Origin: Rotaria socialis
Taxonomy: Eukaryota > Rotifera > Eurotatoria > Philodinida > Philodinidae
Reading direction: 5' to 3'
Length of the DNA: 64,000 bases
Assembly (NCBI GenBank): GCA_905331475.1
Contig: CAJNYU010000033.1
Location: 186,001-250,000, forward strand
In this document: piece by piece, positions 1 through 10,734 of the stretch
Layout of the letters: every line of letters begins with the position of its first letter
Numbering within the stretch: the stretch's first letter is position 1
Program-made: the position numbers and the translations under genes
Notes under the pieces: model-generated
Told to the model about the DNA's origin: nothing
Databases searched by the model: none
Seen by the model: only the letters and a program-made list of their open reading frames with translations

Positions 1-1907
1 TGGATTAATATTCTTATTTAGAGGTTTTCCATTAAAAAAATCGGACAATAATTGTTGAACTTTTGGTATACGTGTTGAACCACCCACTAAAACAACTTCT
101 TCGATATCGCGTTTCTCTAATTTAGCATCTCGAAGTGCATGTTCCACAGGGCCTATCGTACTGCGAAACATATCCTAATCAATGAAAATAATGAAAATTT
201 CTTTCTTCATTTATTGTTTCAATTAAAATACCATATTAAGTTCTTCAAAACGAGCACGACTTATTTGTGTATTAAAATCGATGCCATCGAAAAGTGAGTC
301 GATTTCAATAGAAGCCGTTGTCGATGATGATAATGTTCGCTTAGCACGTTCACTTGCGCTTCTTAAACGACGTACAGCTTTTGTATGTTTTGATATATCT
401 TTGCCATGCTTACGACGAAATTCTTCAACAAAATGTTGGACTAAACGATTATCGAAATCTTCACCACCTAAATGTGTATTTCCAGCTAAAGGAAACATAG
501 TACGGGATTAGAAACTTGGTTTTGTTCGTTGAAATTTCTCTCACCTGTTGCTTTTACTTCAAATATAGAACCGCTACCTTCACCAGCACCGATGGTTAAA
601 ACTGATACATCGAATGTTCCACCACCAAGATCATAAATAAGAATATTTTGGTCACGTTGAAGTTTTTTTTCTAGACCATAAGCAAGTGCTGCAGCTGTTG
701 GTTCATTTATGATACGAAGAACATCTAGACCAGATATTGTACCTGCATCTTTGGTTGCCTTAAAATAATGAGTAGATAGATGCTTATCAAAATCTATAAA
801 ATGACGAAAGTCGATTAATATTTCGGAAATTGCTTAACAAATTACAGCAAAAACGTCCTACTGTTTTACTCGAGAAAAACGGAAATATTGTAAAAATTCA
901 AATGACAGCATTCTGACTCCTACTGCAATTGGAATATAAATAAACATGATAATTTTTGCAATGCGTCATTTTGTTCTAACTATGTTAACTTTTATTCTTG
1001 ATCGTTAATAGAATGAATCAGCATGTGTTATGACATACTTTACAGAAAAACAGCAGCGTCAATTACCTAATATATATATATATATATTATGGATGATTAC
1101 AAAGATAACAGACGCTAATTTTAAGATTCGTAAGGTTGCATGATATAAAGTATCTTTTTATATATTATGTCATTGTGTGCTTATTCTAGCCAAAAAAAGG
1201 ATTGACACTTTGTATTGTGAAAATTTTCAAAATTTGAAATATTATGTTTTCTTTTTCGTCTTTGAATTCATTATCATTACAAATAAACATACAAGTCAAA
1301 GAAAATTTTTTGATAGATTCGTCTTAATATTCTTCTCGTACCTGTCGTTGTGAATCATTGAAGTAGGCAGGAACAGTAACAACAGCTTGTCTAATAGGAG
1401 CGCCTAAGAAAGCTTCAGCTGTTTCTTTCATTTTTGTTAGTACCATAGAAGAAATTTCTTCAGGAGAAAAAAGCTAAATTTAACAAAATAAAAATAAAGC
1501 CAATACAGAATTTCTCTTTCAATAGATTCGTTCCTTTTCCTATATACCTTTCTTTCACCTTTGTATAAAACTTCAATAAATGGTTTTCTATCTTTACCAC
1601 TGATAACTTTAAATGGCCATAATTTAATATCTTTTTGTACTGTATCATCATCGAAACGTCGTCCTATTAAACGTTTAGCATCGAATATCGTATTCGGTGG
1701 ATTCATAGCTGCTTGATTTTTAGCAGCATCACCAATCAAACGTTCAGTATCAGTAAACGCAATATAGGATGGTGTTGTTCGATTTCCTTGATCATTAGCA
1801 ATGATTTCAACTTTGCCATGTTGAAATACACCAACGCATGAATATGTTGTACCTAGATCAATTCCAATAGCTTTGCTGTGTTTTCTATTAGCACCGGAGC
1901 GAGACAT
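1..1907 (-). CDS. Cytosolic HSP70/HSC70 chaperone, N-terminal ATPase half (partial)
   Basis: ATP-driven chaperone that binds unfolded segments of client proteins; this part is the nucleotide-binding domain. Five exons on the minus strand: 1548-1907, 1342-1473, 545-758, 232-485 and 1-174. All junctions keep frame and give 378 residues before the window edge, so the substrate-binding half lies outside. Family signatures are present: [14 protein letters not shown] near the N-terminus, [12 protein letters not shown] in exon 3, and [16 protein letters not shown] in exon 5. There is no signal or transit peptide, which fits the cytosolic branch. The third intron position counted along the DNA (759-1341) is 583 bases and holds a TA run. 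A CAG acceptor-like site lies four bases before the ATG. No clear heat-shock element was seen upstream, and with the four introns this suggests a constitutive rather than strictly heat-induced gene. Confidence 0.95.
1070..1088. repeat. TA dinucleotide run
   Basis: Short TA microsatellite inside the longest visible intron of the HSP70 gene. Confidence 0.8.
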
Positions 1908-2583
1908 TTATCTGAAGTATTTTATACATGAAATATATAATTCGAATTCAAACTAAGACAATATATGTATAAATAGAGCGAAAGGTGCGTAAGTGTACGC
2001 GCTCAATGTTCACGCACTTTCTCTCACCTTCCCGATACATGACTGATATGCAAAAGTGAGATGATCATCATCATACATAGATACATACATACGTAAATTC
2101 AAGGCAATACATAATGTGCATCGATACGACCGAGAGTAAAAAGCAAAAGAAAGAGGAAAAAACGAAGAACGTAAGGTGAGAGAAAGAGTCATAGGTTTAT
2201 ATATATGGGCACGCTTAGTAACTTTCAATGCCAGTACTAAACAAGAGAGAAAAAGCATCAGTGTGACTATTACTATATTTTATTTAAAACTTTTCTTACT
2301 GTATCATAACATACAAGAAAGCTCAAGTTCTTTATCATGGTAAACAGGAAATATTCCTTGAGACAAGCAAGCAATGCAACTCCGTTTAATTGTTTCTGTG
2401 GTGAAAAAAAACAATGCGTAGGAAAAGATTTGTTGATGAAGTAATGACAATCAATAGTTATAGATTGCAAATATACATAACAAACCAAGAAAAGAATATA
2501 GGTTCTGGCTACGTTTTTGAATATAATTTATGAATCGTTTCTATAATACATCAAAATATTTACAAAAAAAAAACAGTAAAAAA
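1908..2583. other. Intergenic, HSP70 5' flank
   Basis: Between the HSP70 start and the 3' end of the ABCG relic. AT-rich, with no recognisable coding segment. It should hold the HSP70 promoter; a weak TATTTATA-like element on the minus strand lies near 1967-1975. Open frames here are short and unlike any known protein. Confidence 0.5.
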
Positions 2584-4190
2584 TTACCCAACTTTTCGTT
2601 GAAATTTTGCTCGTAACACTAAGATTCCAAAGCTAATCAATCGAAAAACAATAAAGAGAGCAAAAAGTAAACCCAAATTACGATTATAATGCACCTGAAA
2701 AAATAAACATTCAATGAAATATCAGTTAAAAATTTGTTTCTACATACCTTCTTGAAAACACAATAATCCAGCACATCAGTACCGTTACGATAACAAGTTC
2801 CATTACCTACTTGATTACAATCGAGTGATTTAACGTCTTCCCATGGATTAATTAAGCGCATTTCATTTGAATAATAAAGCCACAAAAGATATTTTATCCA
2901 AATAAGCCAATTAGGTATTGTTCTAGAAAAGAAAAAAATGTAATGTAAAAGCATTTCTTGTCTATTTTGTATTTGATTAAATTATAATTTACTTTGTACT
3001 AATAAAAAAACCTACGAAGACGAAAAGTGAAATAACGAGAGGAATAACCATTGCACTAGCAGCATCAGGCGATGGTGCTATGAATGCTAATACCGATCCT
3101 TATAGCAAAATACGTTTCAAATAAATCATATATGTCAAACTTGAAACTTGAATTTAATTGAAAATTTTCAACTTTTAAACCAATAGCATTCTGAATAATC
3201 GTGACTCATACATGTATCGCTATGAGTTGAGAGTTGAAATTTTCTATTTTTAACGGAATTCAAGTTTCAAGTTTGACACTACTGAGATAAATAGGATTTG
3301 CCTTTATTTCATATAACTGACCCGCACACAGTGAAACTGTACCACACAAAATAAGAATACCTTGCAAAACAAAATATTTACGAGCATTATCATAAATTTA
3401 CCATCCAATACACGAGTGTACCGGTGATAAATGTCGTAAATGCATACGTAAATAATTCTAGAATAAGTTTCGATAGATGATAAGGTACTATACGATATAT
3501 TCCATCGTCATGTTCTTTCAAAAACAATGGTAACTATCGACTATATTTCTAAAGAAAAAGGATATTCATTCATTAATGCAAAGAAACTGTTCTCATTCCA
3601 GATTACATCGGCATTATCTTGTACGTTTGAAAATGTACAATTAATAATGAGCATAAATATAACTGCTGATATATTTTGAAATGCTTGCTGATTATATTCT
3701 GATCGTAGAAATAGAAGACCAAATAGGACACCGATAATTATTGATAAAACAAAACGAATACGAAACTTAGACGGATTTTTAAATGTGTCAATTGATGAAC
3801 GCCTTATTAACCAACACATTTCAGTGAGAAAACTCGATTTATATCTAAATATGAATTCATCTTGTAACAATAAGAAACTATTCGCTGATACTGATTATAT
3901 AATACATACTTGGGTGAGCGTTTAAGCAATCCGTTAATTCCAACTGTCTGATCATCATCAATCGCATGATATTGTTGAGCTTCGGCAACGCGTTGTACCT
4001 ATAGCGGCGATTGCTCATATATATTACAAATATACTACAACAATTCTATGTCAATGAAAAGTAATTTTTCATTTCTTTCACTATTACTTCGACGCGTTCA
4101 AGAGAACTCTCTTTGTCAAATGGAGATATAGTCAGTGTTTGAATATAAAAATCCGGCAAGCTACAATTATCTGGTGCGCTGAAACCCGTC
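2584..4190 (-). pseudogene. Truncated ABCG transporter copy (membrane half only)
   Basis: Partial tandem copy of the neighbouring ABCG gene (5824-8989), covering the equivalents of its exons 10-16: the linker (SPFDKESSLERVE), transmembrane segments ([30 protein letters not shown]) and the last exon. Nothing matching the nucleotide-binding exons lies upstream. Damage: relative to the intact copy two bases are missing after VYWMVNL (near 3400), which puts TGA and TAA stops in frame; an in-frame TAG stands where the intact copy has a Gln codon just before LPLF, although use of that TAG as an acceptor would remove it. An inverted-repeat element sits in one intron. By eye the exons are about two thirds to four fifths identical to the intact copy, so the duplication is not ancient. 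It could instead be an alternative 3' cassette, but the frameshift argues against that. Confidence 0.8.
3133..3278. mobile_element. Small MITE with 23-bp inverted ends
   Basis: Left end TGTCAAACTTGAAACTTGAA (3133 onward) is matched in inverted orientation by the right end finishing at 3278, and the inner flanks remain partly complementary (AAAATTTTCAACT type sequence). The element is 146 bp, non-coding, and lies in an intron of the ABCG relic. The corresponding intron of the intact copy lacks it, so it inserted after the duplication or was lost from the other copy. No convincing target-site duplication was found. Confidence 0.65.
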
Positions 4191-5823
4191 CTAAAAACAA
4201 TTCTCAACTTTTTTATTATTCATTATTCAAATTGATCTAGGTTAGTTGCTCGCGTGAACATTTGCTCGCTAGGATACTTGCTTACAAAAATATTTAGAAG
4301 TAAATATGTAAGTAAGACATGAAAATATTTATTAATAATAATAAGAATAATGATTAACAATATACAAGAGAAAAGAGACTATATTGATCACAAACGTCCG
4401 ATATATTTCAATTGGTCCTGCATGTCTGTATGTGGATTTTGAACCAAATTATATAATAGCCTGTTCAATGATCCGTTTCTTCGTTTTGGTGGCTGACGGC
4501 CAGACACAGCATTAACGATATCTGGAGGGTGTGGTTGTATTTATCATGTCTGGCTATAAACCCCACATCGGCACCCGCACCCGCCCACTGACACCCACAC
4601 CCACGACCGACCCACCCTCACGAGCAACTGTCCCGTGAGCAAGTGACCGGCTCCCGTTTGAGAGAAATTCATGATCAAAAAAGAATTCATTGGCCGATTT
4701 CAAGAGTACAATGATGATGATTAAATTGGTGTGATGGTTGTTGATTTGTAATAGTTACGAACATCTTTATGATTATGCAGTTTTGCATTAGTCTGATAGG
4801 ATTTCATATTATTTGTAACAATTAATACGTTTTACTTTTAATATTGTTCTATTAAACGCTTGGAAGAAATGGTTGACGTTAACAATGAACGATGCTGAAT
4901 TTTTCTTATTAAACTTAATGATTGAGCATGAAAGTCTATGTCTTTCAAAGAACATCAATAATCTTCAAGATCTAACAAGTGAACTCTTTAGGTTTGCAAT
5001 TTTAGAAAATGTATCACGACTAACAACGAGATATTTTTGATAAAATTATGACTTGTTTTCAGTCTCTACAACAAGCAACGAAGATTATTTTCCGTGTTCC
5101 AACAATTTACGAAATACTCTTTCTCCATTCAGGTCTACTCAATATGTCGATTATCAATAGAGAAGTACGATGTTTAAAGAGTAGCGTTTTTACTTGATTT
5201 CAAAAATTGAAAATCAATTGATTCATTTCTATTTTTAATTCTATTTATTAGAATCAACAAAATCAATCTTATTTAGCGATACAAAATAAAAAAATGTCAG
5301 CAAGAATGATGAGTACTTCATAGCGTGAGCATCATCGGAAACTAATGAAAGCACGATGTTCCATAGCTTTCGAAGAGGATCATATTGAATCATAAATAAA
5401 GTATGAACATAACTCTTGAATTTTGTGCGAATAAATAAAAGACGCGAACACGAAAGCTGAAAAGTTTCATAAAAAAACTGACTTTGACTATCTCGTTTGC
5501 TTCATGATAGAGATTCGAAAAGATTGAGTTAAATTTTTCTTTGAAGAAATTATCCATTATGCAAGATTTCTTGTTGATTCAATTGCGATTCAAGAACATC
5601 TTTTGCTATCGATTGTTTATGCAGAGTTTACTGTCGAATGAAGAGTAGAAATGTCAAAAGATGATTATTTCTCTCAAATTTAGTAATTTGTTAATATTCT
5701 TCACAATTCAACAGAAGATTAAAACGATCTATTTTTGTTAAACTTTTATTCATCGTCGATTATGCACACAAAAAATTAAAATGAGTGCAAAAATAAAAGT
5801 AAACAAAGTATGAGAAGTTCTTT
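4191..5823. other. Non-coding spacer between ABCG relic and ABCG gene
   Basis: Apart from the possible element at 4241-4650 this is AT-rich sequence with many stops in all frames. No trace of an ABC nucleotide-binding exon was found, which supports the truncated state of the downstream copy. Confidence 0.6.
4241..4650. mobile_element. Possible degenerate inverted-repeat element
   Basis: A TTGCTCGCGTGAAC motif followed by TTTGCTCGCTAGG at 4246-4273 is mirrored, with about three quarters identity, by the reverse complement of 4615-4644. The interior has a GC-rich patch (about 4540-4640) unlike the surroundings. It starts some 55 bases upstream of the first surviving exon of the ABCG relic, so it may mark the duplication breakpoint. 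No coding capacity and no target duplication were seen. Confidence 0.35.
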
Positions 5824-8800
5824 TTAACCAGATCTTCGTTGAAATTTTGCACGTAAAATTAAAATGCCAATACTAAGCAATCGAAATCCAATAAAAAGAG
5901 CAAAAAGTAAACCCAAATTACGATTGTAATGCGCCTAAAAAATAAACATACAATGAAATATCAGTCAACAGTTTCTTTCTACAAACCTTCTTGAAACCAT
6001 AGTAATCAAGAATATCATTACCAGTACGATAACAAGTTCTATTACCTACTTGATTACAGTCAAGTGATTTAACATCTTCCCATTGATTGATTAAAGCCAT
6101 TTCGTTTGAATAATAAAGCCATGAAAGATATTTTATCCAAATAAGCCAATTAGGTATTGTTCTAGAAAAGAAAACAAAATTTTTAAGGATTTCGTCTATA
6201 TTCCATTTCATTGAAATATAATTTACTTTGCACTGAGGAAAAATCCTGCGAAGACCATTAATGGAATGACGATTGGAATGACGATTGCAGAGGCAGCCTC
6301 AGGTGACGGCATGGAGACGCCTATAAGCGCGCCTAGAAAAATAGTATATGTTAGGTAAACAATGCCACAACATCGAACAATTCAAACTTACCCATAGAAT
6401 TTGCAACGAATGCACATAAAATAATAATGCCCACTAAAATAAAATATCTACTAGCATCCTCGTATAGGTTTACCATCCAGTACACAATAGTTATTAATAT
6501 AAATATTGTAAAAGCTTGTGTTGGAAGTTCTAGAGTGATTTTTGATACATAGTAAGGTATTGTACGGTAAATTCCATCGTCATGTTCTTTAAAAAACAAT
6601 GGTAATTGCCGATTGTAACTCTGAAATAAAAAATTAATTTAGATAGCAACTACAAGTAACAATGTCTATTAAAAATTACATCGGCACTGTATTGAACGCT
6701 TGAGAATGAGGTATTAATAATGAGAACAAATATAACTGATGATATATTTTGAAATGCTTGTTGGTTGTATTCTAACTGTAGAAAAATAATACCGAAAAGA
6801 AGACCAATAATTATTGATAAAACAAAACGAAGTCGCAATTCAAATGGATTTTTAAACATATCAATTGTCGACCGCCACATTAACCAGCGAAGCTGTGTGA
6901 AAAAACTTGCTTTATATCTAAAAATCAATTATGTTTTAAACGATAAATTTGCTCTCTATTGTAAATTTCTATCAGCTAACTTTGGTGTACGATTGAATAA
7001 TCCACCAATAACATCTGTCTGGTCATCATCAATCATGTGAAATTGTCTAGCTTCGGCAACACGTTGAGCAAAGGGTGCAGTTTGTTCGAATTCATCACAA
7101 ATATACTAGAACAGCGTAATATCAATGAAAATAAGTTTACCATTTTTTTTCTTTCTTTCTTGTTTACTTCGACACGCTGAAGTGAATTCTCTTTGTCAAA
7201 CGGTAATATGGCCAGTGTTTGTATATAGAAATCCGACAAGTTATAGTTATCTGGTGCATCAAACCCAACCCTGCGAAGAATATTGTTAATAGATAACATG
7301 TTGATATCATCCGCAAAAACCTATTCATGTCTTATTAGTCATTCTACTCTCACGCTTTCTATATTGATTTCTCACTCTTACAATGTGATATAAGACAAGT
7401 CTACTTCTTCAGAAAATTAAATCACAAACTCCATTGACTTACATACTAAAAAACTCTTGAGCGTTTTTTCTTGATCCAAAATAAGCAACACGTCCTTCTG
7501 CCATCAAGTAAAGTCTAAAAAAATATCGCATTTATCACCACGCAATCAAAATGAAACTCATTCAACTCACGTGTCGAATAATTGGAAAATTTCACTTGAT
7601 GGCTGATGAATTGTACAAACAATTGTTTTACCTTGATTGCATAGTTTACGCATTGCATCACAAATAATGAAAGCCATACTTCCGTCAAGACCAGATGTTG
7701 GCTACAAGCAGACAGAAGGCATACATTTTCCCCTTTCGAAACGATTTCACAAAATATTTACTTCATCAGCAAATAATAATGGTGGATCATTCAGAACCTA
7801 TAGTAACATACATATAGTAGATCATTCATATGCACTCGTCATCAAAAAATGATAAAATACTTCAGAAGCAAATAATAAACGTCGCTTTTCACCACCAGAT
7901 AAACCTTTGATACGACCAGGTTCACCAATCAGCGTGTTCTCAGTTTTCTTCAAATTCAACTATACAACAAAATATTTTCTAGTTATAACATTTCCTCAAT
8001 CTTACATACAAAATTCAACAATTCCTCGACGCGATTCAAACGTTGCTCTTTTGTTATATCACGATTTAATCGTAGCATGGCCTAAACAATAAGATTGTCA
8101 AGAGAAACCTTGTACTGTATACAAAAATCTCTTTACATGGAAGTGTAAATGTTCTCGTGTTGTCATCGATGGTACAAATAATTCTTCTTGTTGAACATAA
8201 CCAGCTACTCGATTAATATGACGGCCCATTTTCGTTCCATTGACTCTTACTTCTCCAGATACTTTCAGTGAACCCGGCCGCCGATGTGCTAAGACATTCA
8301 TCAATGTTGTTTTACCAGCACCACTAGCACCCATGATAGCTACCAGTTGACCTGGTTTAACAATACCACTGACTAAATTCATTCAAAAAAATGAACGATA
8401 TTCGCATGAAAAAATAAAAATAAAACTGAATTTTTACCTCCTTTGAGCAAAACTTTCGGTTCACCGACTTCTTTCGATGGACACAATAACTTTGTTAGTG
8501 TTCGCTTAAGACCTTTATCTTTTGGTGGCGCTGTAACTTCTAAGTCGAGCCATGTTAATGTGACTGGTGGAGAAGTAAAATCTAATTTACTCAAACCAAT
8601 ATCATCATTTTCTGATATAACGACGTCTTCCGGTGGCGATAAAATTCTCGAATTTCGTACTTTACCATAGGGAATACCCTGTTCAAGTGGAACATTAGCT
8701 TGTCGTCTCATATAGTTATACCAATCGAGATCACGTTGTCTATTGGAAAAATTACGTGAACGCCAAGCAGAATTCTATGTAATGAAAACAAGAAAAAGAA

Positions 8801-8989
8801 ATGAGTTATTTTTTTAACCGTACGTGAAGTATCATTATTATTTTTAACATACATTTTGTCGTACATAATCACCTAGAGTATTGATTTGAACGGGACGGAA
8901 CTTAATTTCAGTTCCATTTACCGGAGAAGTCTGTTTGTAGAAATATGTTTATCTGATAAATGAAAAGTATTCACAAAGTAACATACCAT
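5824..8989 (-). CDS. ABCG-family (White-type) half-transporter
   Basis: ATP-driven membrane exporter, normally working as a dimer; substrates of this subfamily range from pigment precursors to sterols and lipids, and the sequence does not say which. Sixteen coding exons: 8987-8989 (start codon only), 8853-8930, 8438-8774, 8137-8372, 8010-8081, 7861-7959, 7762-7797, 7571-7701, 7443-7514, 7168-7270, 6981-7105, 6680-6917, 6392-6620, 6227-6332, 5987-6161 and 5824-5934. Every phase fits, giving 716 residues. The ATP-binding domain comes first: Walker [10 protein letters not shown] at residues 154-162, signature LSGGEKRR at 262-269, Walker B PLLFADEPTSGLD at 281-293. The membrane domain follows with about six hydrophobic segments and ends in AKFQRRSG. 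All catalytic motifs are intact. The start ATG is the last codon of its exon and is preceded by an AG acceptor-like site, so a 5' leader exon or a trans-spliced leader is likely. Confidence 0.92.
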
Positions 8990-10103
8990 TTTCTTTTTGC
9001 AACGGTTTATTACCAATGGCGTCTATGTAATTATGTTTCGAAAATAAGCCAGAGGTAAACAACAAAATAGCAACATTTTATATTATATAACTAATTCAGC
9101 TAAAGTACGTTCGTAGAGGCCTACAATTCCGCAATCGAGCAGAACGAGGTAAAGATTTGTATACAAAATAATACACCCTTGCGTACTTTACATGCATCCA
9201 TATGTTCTGTGCGCACGAGATATGACACATCGTTTTTTTTTCTATCTCATCGTGATCAATGCACAGTCAATTTTTTCGAAATGTTTTCTAAGTTTTTTTC
9301 TGATTTGTCAAAATATGAAGCAAGGTTTTACTATTACACTATACTTATCTGCAATCGAACAGAAACGTCGTGACGTTTAATTAATGATATTCATTCAACG
9401 CGTTGATGCAATCATTGGTTCTTTTTTCTTTTGCACTGCTGAGCTGCATTACTGAAGACACCTCTCATCAAAGGAGAAACAAGTACGCGATTTTTACAGC
9501 TTGTTGACTGACATTCTCAATCGTGGACATGATCGATCGAATAGATTGAAAAACATCATCAAATAGGTTGCATCACATCATAATTTGAGAGGCATGTATT
9601 ATTATTTGGAATGTTCTCACTGAATTTTGTCGATACTTCAACGATGCAATTTTGAAGCAATACGCTCGGTTATATCACCTGTAACTGAAATCAACAAAAT
9701 ATTTCAAGGTCACTATATACATACCGCTCTTTTAACTGAAATATCCAAGTGGAGTTCAAAAAACAAATTATATTATGCTAATTAACGTGTTTTTATAACA
9801 GTCGATAGCAATATTTTTTTTCAAAAAGAGCTAACAGATTTCCTTTAACTTTGTAAGATTTATTGATGACTTATGAAAGAATGATAAATGATATTTATAT
9901 TATTTTCAACACATGAAGATAAACACATCAAGAACAAGCACAGATAATTGCACAAATATTTTTTTTAAATACAGATAAACACACATAAAGAGAAACAACG
10001 ACAAAATCATTTTACGTATTCATTCATTCATTATTCGAACAAAAGTAACATGAACACAACAAAAACAAAATTTCCTAGATCTGAATACTTTTACTCGTTG
10101 ATT
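8990..10103. other. Intergenic, ABCG 5' flank
   Basis: About 1.1 kb, AT-rich, no recognisable gene. The open frames near 9180-9380 are short, low-complexity and overlap one another in two frames. It should contain the ABCG promoter and the 3' end of the small membrane protein gene. Confidence 0.5.
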
Positions 10104-10734
10104 TTAATTATCTTCATGTTGAAGTAAACGAAGTTCACTTTGATCAGTATTACCATTAGCCAAAAGACCATTTGTGTGCGATGGTGATGCATGCCCATTA
10201 CCAACTAGATCGCCATTTCCATTCTGTTGTTCAGTATATCCATTAACTTTTGCTTCTTTGCCTGTTTCGTTAACAAATGTTGTCATAGCTGTTTGTGATC
10301 CACTGATGACCAATTTTGGTGATGCTGATGATTTTTCAACAAGAACAACTGGTGATGGACATTCTGATAGATTCTTCATGTAGCGACGACGATAAGCCAA
10401 ATAATAAAGACTTGTCAATAGAACAAGTATAGCAAGTATGCAAGATAACAAACCGACAATCTATCAAAGGAGGATAAGGAAAGAATTAAAAATGAGTGTA
10501 ACTGTTAAAAAAAGCTTTTTTTACATACCGCTGCATTCCATCCGTTGGATGGAACGACGTAAACAGGGAATGGACCGTTACCGTATCCTAATGGACCCAA
10601 TTTTCGATTGATTTCGTTAGCATTATCCATCAAACCTACAAAGAAAATTATTATCTTATTTTCTTTAAAATATTATAATGCCGCAAACCGTTGCTGTTAT
10701 TGCTATTGAAGTTGTCGGAAAATGAGCCTGACAT
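10104..10734 (-). CDS. Small single-pass membrane protein, family not recognised
   Basis: Three exons, 10689-10734, 10529-10635 and 10104-10460, join in frame to 169 residues. The N-terminus starts MSGSFSDNFN and is Asn/Ser-rich with no signal peptide. One strong membrane segment follows at about residues 51-75 (IVGLLSCILAILVLLTSLYY). The basic RRRYMK after it points to a cytoplasmic tail, so the N-terminus is probably outside. The tail of about 90 residues is polar, rich in Gly, Asn, Ser and Thr, and looks disordered. The first donor (GTTTGC) is non-canonical at later positions, but the same GTTTG type is used in the neighbouring ABCG gene and the reading frame continues well. If that exon is wrong, the start would be the ATG at 10630. 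I do not recognise a family and infer no function. Confidence 0.7.

Noticed and set aside
4591..4604. Two units resembling the bdelloid telomere repeat TGTGGG (also single ones near 16040 and 21440)
   Set aside because: Too short; no array, and the surrounding sequence is ordinary gene-bearing DNA.
2584..8989. Downstream ABCG copy as an alternative 3' cassette sharing the ATP-binding exons
   Set aside because: Attractive because the copy has no ATP-binding half of its own, but the two-base deletion after VYWMVNL breaks the frame in a conserved membrane segment.
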